18,190 nucleotides of DNA from Actinomycetes bacterium (GTDB lineage Bacteria; Actinomycetota; Actinomycetes; Actinomycetales; Cellulomonadaceae), in assembly GCA_023388235.1 (NCBI GenBank), contig JAEWGQ010000062.1, forward strand, positions 1 to 18,190, written 5' to 3'. Both the position numbers and the translations under genes were made by a program. Each line of letters opens with the position of its first letter. The first letter of the stretch is position 1. The notes beneath the pieces are model-generated. The model was not told where the DNA came from. It was given only the letters and a program-made list of their open reading frames with translations, and did not search any database. Below are positions 14,998-18,190 of the stretch, in pieces.

Positions 14998-15989
14998 CGA
15001 ACTCCGCGACCGCCGTCGCGCACGCCAACATCGCCCTCGCCAAGTACTGGGGCAAGCGCGACGAGGCCCTGGCGCTGCCCGCGACGTCCAGCCTGTCGCT
15101 GACGCTCGACGCGTTCCACGCCACGACGACCGTCACCCTCGACCCGGGCGCCGCCGCGGACTCCGGGACGCTCGACGGCCGGCCGATGGCCGAGGGCGAG
15201 CTCGCGCGGGTCAGCCGGTTCCTCGACCTGGTGCGCTCCCGCGCGGGGTCGTCGGCGCACGCGATCGTGACCTCCGTGTCGACCGTCCCCACCGGCGCGG
15301 GGCTCGCCTCGTCCGCGAGCGGGTTCGCCGCCCTCGCCGGTGCCGCGAGCGCCGCCTACGGCCTGGACCTCGACCCGCGGGCGCTGTCCCGCCTGGCCCG
15401 CCGGGGCTCCGGGTCCGCCGCGCGCTCCGTGTTCGGCGGCCTCGTCGTCTGGCACGCCGGCACCGACGACGCCTCGTCGTTCGCGGAGCCGGTGCCCGGT
15501 GGCGAGCCCGGCGGTCCGCTCGACCCCGCGATGGCCGTGGTCGTGCTCGACGCCGGGCAGAAGCCCGTGTCCAGCCGCGAGGCCATGCGCCGGACCGTCG
15601 CCACGTCGCCGTTCTTCCCCGCGTGGACGGAGGCCACCGAGCGGGACGTCGTGCTCATGCTCGACGCGGTCCGCGCCGGCGACCTCGCCGCGCTCGGGGA
15701 GCTCGCCGAGTCGAACGCCCTCCGCATGCACGCCACGATGCTCGGCGCCCGGCCGCCGGTGCGGTACTGGACGGAGCACACCGTCGCGGTGCTGGACCAG
15801 GTGCTCGCGCTGCGGGCCGACGGGCTGCCGTGCTGGGCCACCATCGACGCCGGCCCGAACGTCAAGGTGCTGTGCGCGGCGCCCGACCTGCCGGAGCTCG
15901 CCGCGGCGCTGTCCGCGGGCGGGACCCGCCGGGTCGTGACGGCCCGCCCCGGCCCGGGCCTGCGCCTGGCCGGCGAGGAGGTCGCGTGA
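14994..15989 (+). CDS. mvaD: Diphosphomevalonate decarboxylase
   Basis: It converts 5-diphosphomevalonate to isopentenyl diphosphate with ATP, releasing CO2. The 331-residue product starts MTNSATAVAHANIALAKYWG; HANIALAKYWGKRD (10-23) is the family N-terminal motif. The phosphate loop PTGAGLASSASG lies at 99-110, RGSGSAARSVFGG is the typical Ser-rich segment, and TIDAGPNVK carries the probable catalytic Asp285. The ATG at 14994 overlaps the mvk stop by four bases (ATGA). It comes before pmk even though it acts after it, as in Streptomyces mevalonate clusters. Length and motifs are normal. Confidence 0.96.
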   Translation: MTNSATAVAHANIALAKYWGKRDEALALPATSSLSLTLDAFHATTTVTLDPGAAADSGTLDGRPMAEGELARVSRFLDLVRSRAGSSAHAIVTSVSTVPTGAGLASSASGFAALAGAASAAYGLDLDPRALSRLARRGSGSAARSVFGGLVVWHAGTDDASSFAEPVPGGEPGGPLDPAMAVVVLDAGQKPVSSREAMRRTVATSPFFPAWTEATERDVVLMLDAVRAGDLAALGELAESNALRMHATMLGARPPVRYWTEHTVAVLDQVLALRADGLPCWATIDAGPNVKVLCAAPDLPELAAALSAGGTRRVVTARPGPGLRLAGEEVA

Positions 15990-17134
15990 CCACCGGGGCC
16001 GCGGGCGGCGCGCCCATCGAGGCCCGCGCGCCCGGCAAGCTGTTCGTCGCCGGGGAGTACGCCGTCGTCGAGGCGGGGTACCCGGCGGTGCTGGTGGCCG
16101 TGGACCGGCACGTCACGGTCCGGCTGGCGCCCGCCGAGGGCGCGGGCTCCATCGCGTCCGACCAGTACGGGCGGCTGCCCGTCGTGTGGCGGCGGCGCGG
16201 CGACCGGGTCGTGCTCGACCACGACAGCCGGCCGTTCGACTACGTGCTCGCCGCGATCGACGTGGTCGAGCGGTTCGCCGCCGAGCAGGGCCGCACCCTC
16301 GGGTTCTACGACATCACGATCACGTCCGAGCTCGACGACCCGTCCGGGCGGAAGTTCGGCCTCGGCTCGTCGGCGGCGGTGACGGCCGCGACGGTGCGCG
16401 CGCTGGACCGGTTCTACGACCTGCGCCTGCCGACGGACCGGCTGCTGCGCCTCGCGCTGCTCGCGACCGTCGCCGTGAACCCGATGGGCTCCGGCGGGGA
16501 CGTCGCCGCCAGCCTGTACGGCGGGTGGATCCGGTACGCGGCCCTCGACCGGGAGTGGCTGCGCGACGCGCTCGCCGCCGCCGAGGCCTCCGGGGCGCCG
16601 CGCCCGCTGAGCACCCTCCTGGACGGCGCGTGGCCCGGGCTGTCCGTGCGCCGCCTGCCGACGCCGCGGTCGATGCACCTCGTCGTGGGCTGGACGGGTC
16701 AGCCCGCCTCCACGACCCGCCTGGTCGAGCGGATGCAGTCCCGCAAGGGCGCTGCCGAGAGCCACTACCCGGACTTCCTGGCCGCGTCCCGCGCGTGCGT
16801 CGACGCGCTGGCCGACGCGATCGAGCGGGACGACGCCGAGGCGGCGAAGGCCCAGATCCACCGCGCGCGCGGGCTGCTGACGTCGTTGGCCCGCGCGGCC
16901 GGCGTGGACATCGAGACCCCGGCGCTGCGCACCCTGTGCGAGACCGCGGAGAGCGTCGGCGCGGCCGCCAAGTCCTCGGGGGCCGGGGGCGGCGACTGCG
17001 GGATCGTGCTCGTGGACGCCGACGCCGACCTGGGCCCGATGCTGCGAGGCTGGGAGCTGTCCGACGTGCGGCACCTGTCCCTGCGGGTGCAGCCGTCCGA
17101 GCCCGGCACGGAGGGGGGCGGCGATGACCGCTGA
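15986..17134 (+). CDS. pmk: Phosphomevalonate kinase
   Basis: It phosphorylates 5-phosphomevalonate to 5-diphosphomevalonate. The 382-residue GHMP kinase has ARAPGKLFVAGEYAVVEAGYP near the start, KFGLGSSAA at 123-131 as the ATP loop, and GAGGGDCG at 332-339 as the third motif. The extended length and KLFVAGEYAVVE form match bacterial-type phosphomevalonate kinase rather than mevalonate kinase. The GTG at 15986 overlaps the mvaD stop (GTGA) and has GAGGAGG at 15975-15981. Its 3' end overlaps fni by 11 bp. Confidence 0.95.
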   Translation: MTTGAAGGAPIEARAPGKLFVAGEYAVVEAGYPAVLVAVDRHVTVRLAPAEGAGSIASDQYGRLPVVWRRRGDRVVLDHDSRPFDYVLAAIDVVERFAAEQGRTLGFYDITITSELDDPSGRKFGLGSSAAVTAATVRALDRFYDLRLPTDRLLRLALLATVAVNPMGSGGDVAASLYGGWIRYAALDREWLRDALAAAEASGAPRPLSTLLDGAWPGLSVRRLPTPRSMHLVVGWTGQPASTTRLVERMQSRKGAAESHYPDFLAASRACVDALADAIERDDAEAAKAQIHRARGLLTSLARAAGVDIETPALRTLCETAESVGAAAKSSGAGGGDCGIVLVDADADLGPMLRGWELSDVRHLSLRVQPSEPGTEGGGDDR

Positions 17135-18190
17135 GGAGCCCGCGGCGCAGGACGCCCGCCGCAAGGACGACCACGTCCGGCTCGCGTCCGCCCAGCACGC
17201 CGAGCCGCGTCCGCACGACTTCGACCACGTCCGGCCGATGAACCACCCGCTCGACGCGGGCGACCGGTCCCGCGTGTCGCTGCGCACCACCGGCCGCGTG
17301 CTGGACTGGCCCGTGCCGCTGTACATCAACGGCATGACGGGCGGCACCGCGTACACCGAGACGATCAACCGGGCGCTGGCGCTGGCGGCCCGGGAGACCG
17401 GCGTCCCGATCGCGTCCGGCTCGACCGGCATCCTGCACCGCGAGCCGGCGGCCATCCCGTCGTTCCGCGTGCTGCGCGAGCTCAACCCGGACGGCTTCGT
17501 GCTCGCGAACGTCAACGCGAACCTCACGCCCGCCCAGGCGCGCCGCTCGGTGGAGATCCTCGAGGCCGACGGCCTGCAGGTCCACGTGAACCCGGCGCAG
17601 GAGATCGTCATGCCGGAGGGCGACCGCGACTTCACGCGCTGGGCCGACAACGTCGCGGCCATCGTGGCGGGCGCCGGCGTGCCCGTGGTCGTCAAGGAGG
17701 TCGGCGCGGGCATGAGCCGCGGCACCGTGGCACGGCTGCGGGACCTCGGCGTCGCGGCCGTGGACGTCTCGGGGCGCGGCGGCACCGACTTCACGGCCAT
17801 CGAGTCCGCCCGGCGCACCGACGACGGCATGGACTACCTGGCCGGCTGGGGGCAGTCGGCCGTGGAGGGGCTGCTCGACGCGTCCTCGGTCGAGGGCGTG
17901 GACCTGCTGGCCTCGGGCGGCGTCCGGCACCCGCTGGACGTGGTCCGGGCGCTGGCGCTCGGGGCCACGGCGGTCGGCGTCGCCGGCGGTTTCCTGCGCG
18001 TCCTGCTCACCCAGGGCGAGGCCGCGCTCGTCACCCGCATCCACGCGTGGCTGGAGCAGGTCGGCGACATCATGACCCTGCTCGGCGCGCACGCCGTCCC
18101 CGACCTGCGCCGCGTGGACCTGCTGCTCACGGGCCCCGTGCGGGAGTTCTGCGAGCTGCGCGGCATCGACGCGGCGTCCTACGCCCGCCG
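17124..18190 (+). CDS. fni: Type 2 isopentenyl diphosphate isomerase, FMN-dependent (3' end outside window)
   Basis: It interconverts isopentenyl and dimethylallyl diphosphate using reduced FMN, and is unrelated to type 1 Idi. The frame is open from ATG 17124 to the right edge (355 complete codons), so most of the protein is present. Landmarks are RRKDDHVRLA (12-21), YINGMTGG, HVNPAQE with His154, Asn156, Gln159 and Glu160 matching the catalytic and Mg-binding residues, PEGDRDF, VVVKEVGAGMS, DVSGRGGTDF and the FMN-phosphate site ASGGVRHP. GGAGGGGGG at 17110-17118 is a good ribosome site, and the start lies within pmk (11-bp overlap). The region just after MTGG reads ASGSTGILHRE. Confidence 0.95.
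   Translation, partial: MTAEEPAAQDARRKDDHVRLASAQHAEPRPHDFDHVRPMNHPLDAGDRSRVSLRTTGRVLDWPVPLYINGMTGGTAYTETINRALALAARETGVPIASGSTGILHREPAAIPSFRVLRELNPDGFVLANVNANLTPAQARRSVEILEADGLQVHVNPAQEIVMPEGDRDFTRWADNVAAIVAGAGVPVVVKEVGAGMSRGTVARLRDLGVAAVDVSGRGGTDFTAIESARRTDDGMDYLAGWGQSAVEGLLDASSVEGVDLLASGGVRHPLDVVRALALGATAVGVAGGFLRVLLTQGEAALVTRIHAWLEQVGDIMTLLGAHAVPDLRRVDLLLTGPVREFCELRGIDAASYAR

Noticed and set aside
1..18190. CRISPR array, tRNA/rRNA genes, insertion sequences, phage or toxin-antitoxin genes
   Set aside because: No regularly spaced repeats, tRNA-like folds, transposase motifs or terminal repeats were seen while reading both strands.

Overview
This is a very GC-rich (by eye well over 70%), gene-dense bacterial window. 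Codons end almost always in G or C, GTG starts are common, and genes are joined by 1-11 base overlaps. Gene content and style point to a high-GC actinobacterium, probably of the Micrococcales/Cellulomonas kind; that placement is inference. No RNA gene, insertion sequence, phage gene or CRISPR array is visible.

Layout. (1) 1-599 (+): a class I SAM-dependent methyltransferase cut by the left edge by about one base of its start codon. A perfect 12-bp inverted repeat (639-676) separates it from the convergent nar operon. (2) 709-9472: a respiratory nitrate reduction locus. narG-narH-narJ-narI run on the minus strand (7380 down to 709) with junctions that overlap or lie 2 bp apart. narK (9472-8135, minus) encodes the nitrate/nitrite porter. 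Between narK and narG, on the plus strand, sits a winged-helix regulator (7470-8168) whose 3' end overlaps the 3' end of narK by 34 bp and whose 5' end is divergent from narG. (3) 9473-9845: 373 bp without a convincing gene, holding the narK upstream region. (4) 9846-11302 (+): a YciO-type Sua5/YrdC protein and a family 5 (UDGb) Fe-S uracil-DNA glycosylase, 8 bp apart. The glycosylase overlaps by 26 bp the convergent short-chain dehydrogenase at 11277-12170 (-), which resembles general stress protein 39/YhdF. (5) 12367-18190 (+): a probable single operon of a 93-residue two-helix membrane protein, a TctA-like permease, mevalonate kinase, diphosphomevalonate decarboxylase, phosphomevalonate kinase and type 2 isopentenyl diphosphate isomerase (fni, running off the right edge).

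How it works together. NarK brings in nitrate and exports nitrite; NarGHI oxidises quinol and reduces nitrate on the cytoplasmic side, with NarJ as assembly chaperone. The nested regulator is the obvious candidate controller. The right-hand operon carries out the lower mevalonate pathway from mevalonate to DMAPP/IPP in the order mvk-mvaD-pmk-fni known from Streptomyces mevalonate clusters; HMG-CoA reductase and synthase would be expected just beyond the right edge.

The least explained part is the small membrane protein plus TctA-like permease that begin the mevalonate operon and are coupled to mvk by a GTGA overlap. The most unusual architecture is the plus-strand regulator lying antisense between narK and narGHJI.
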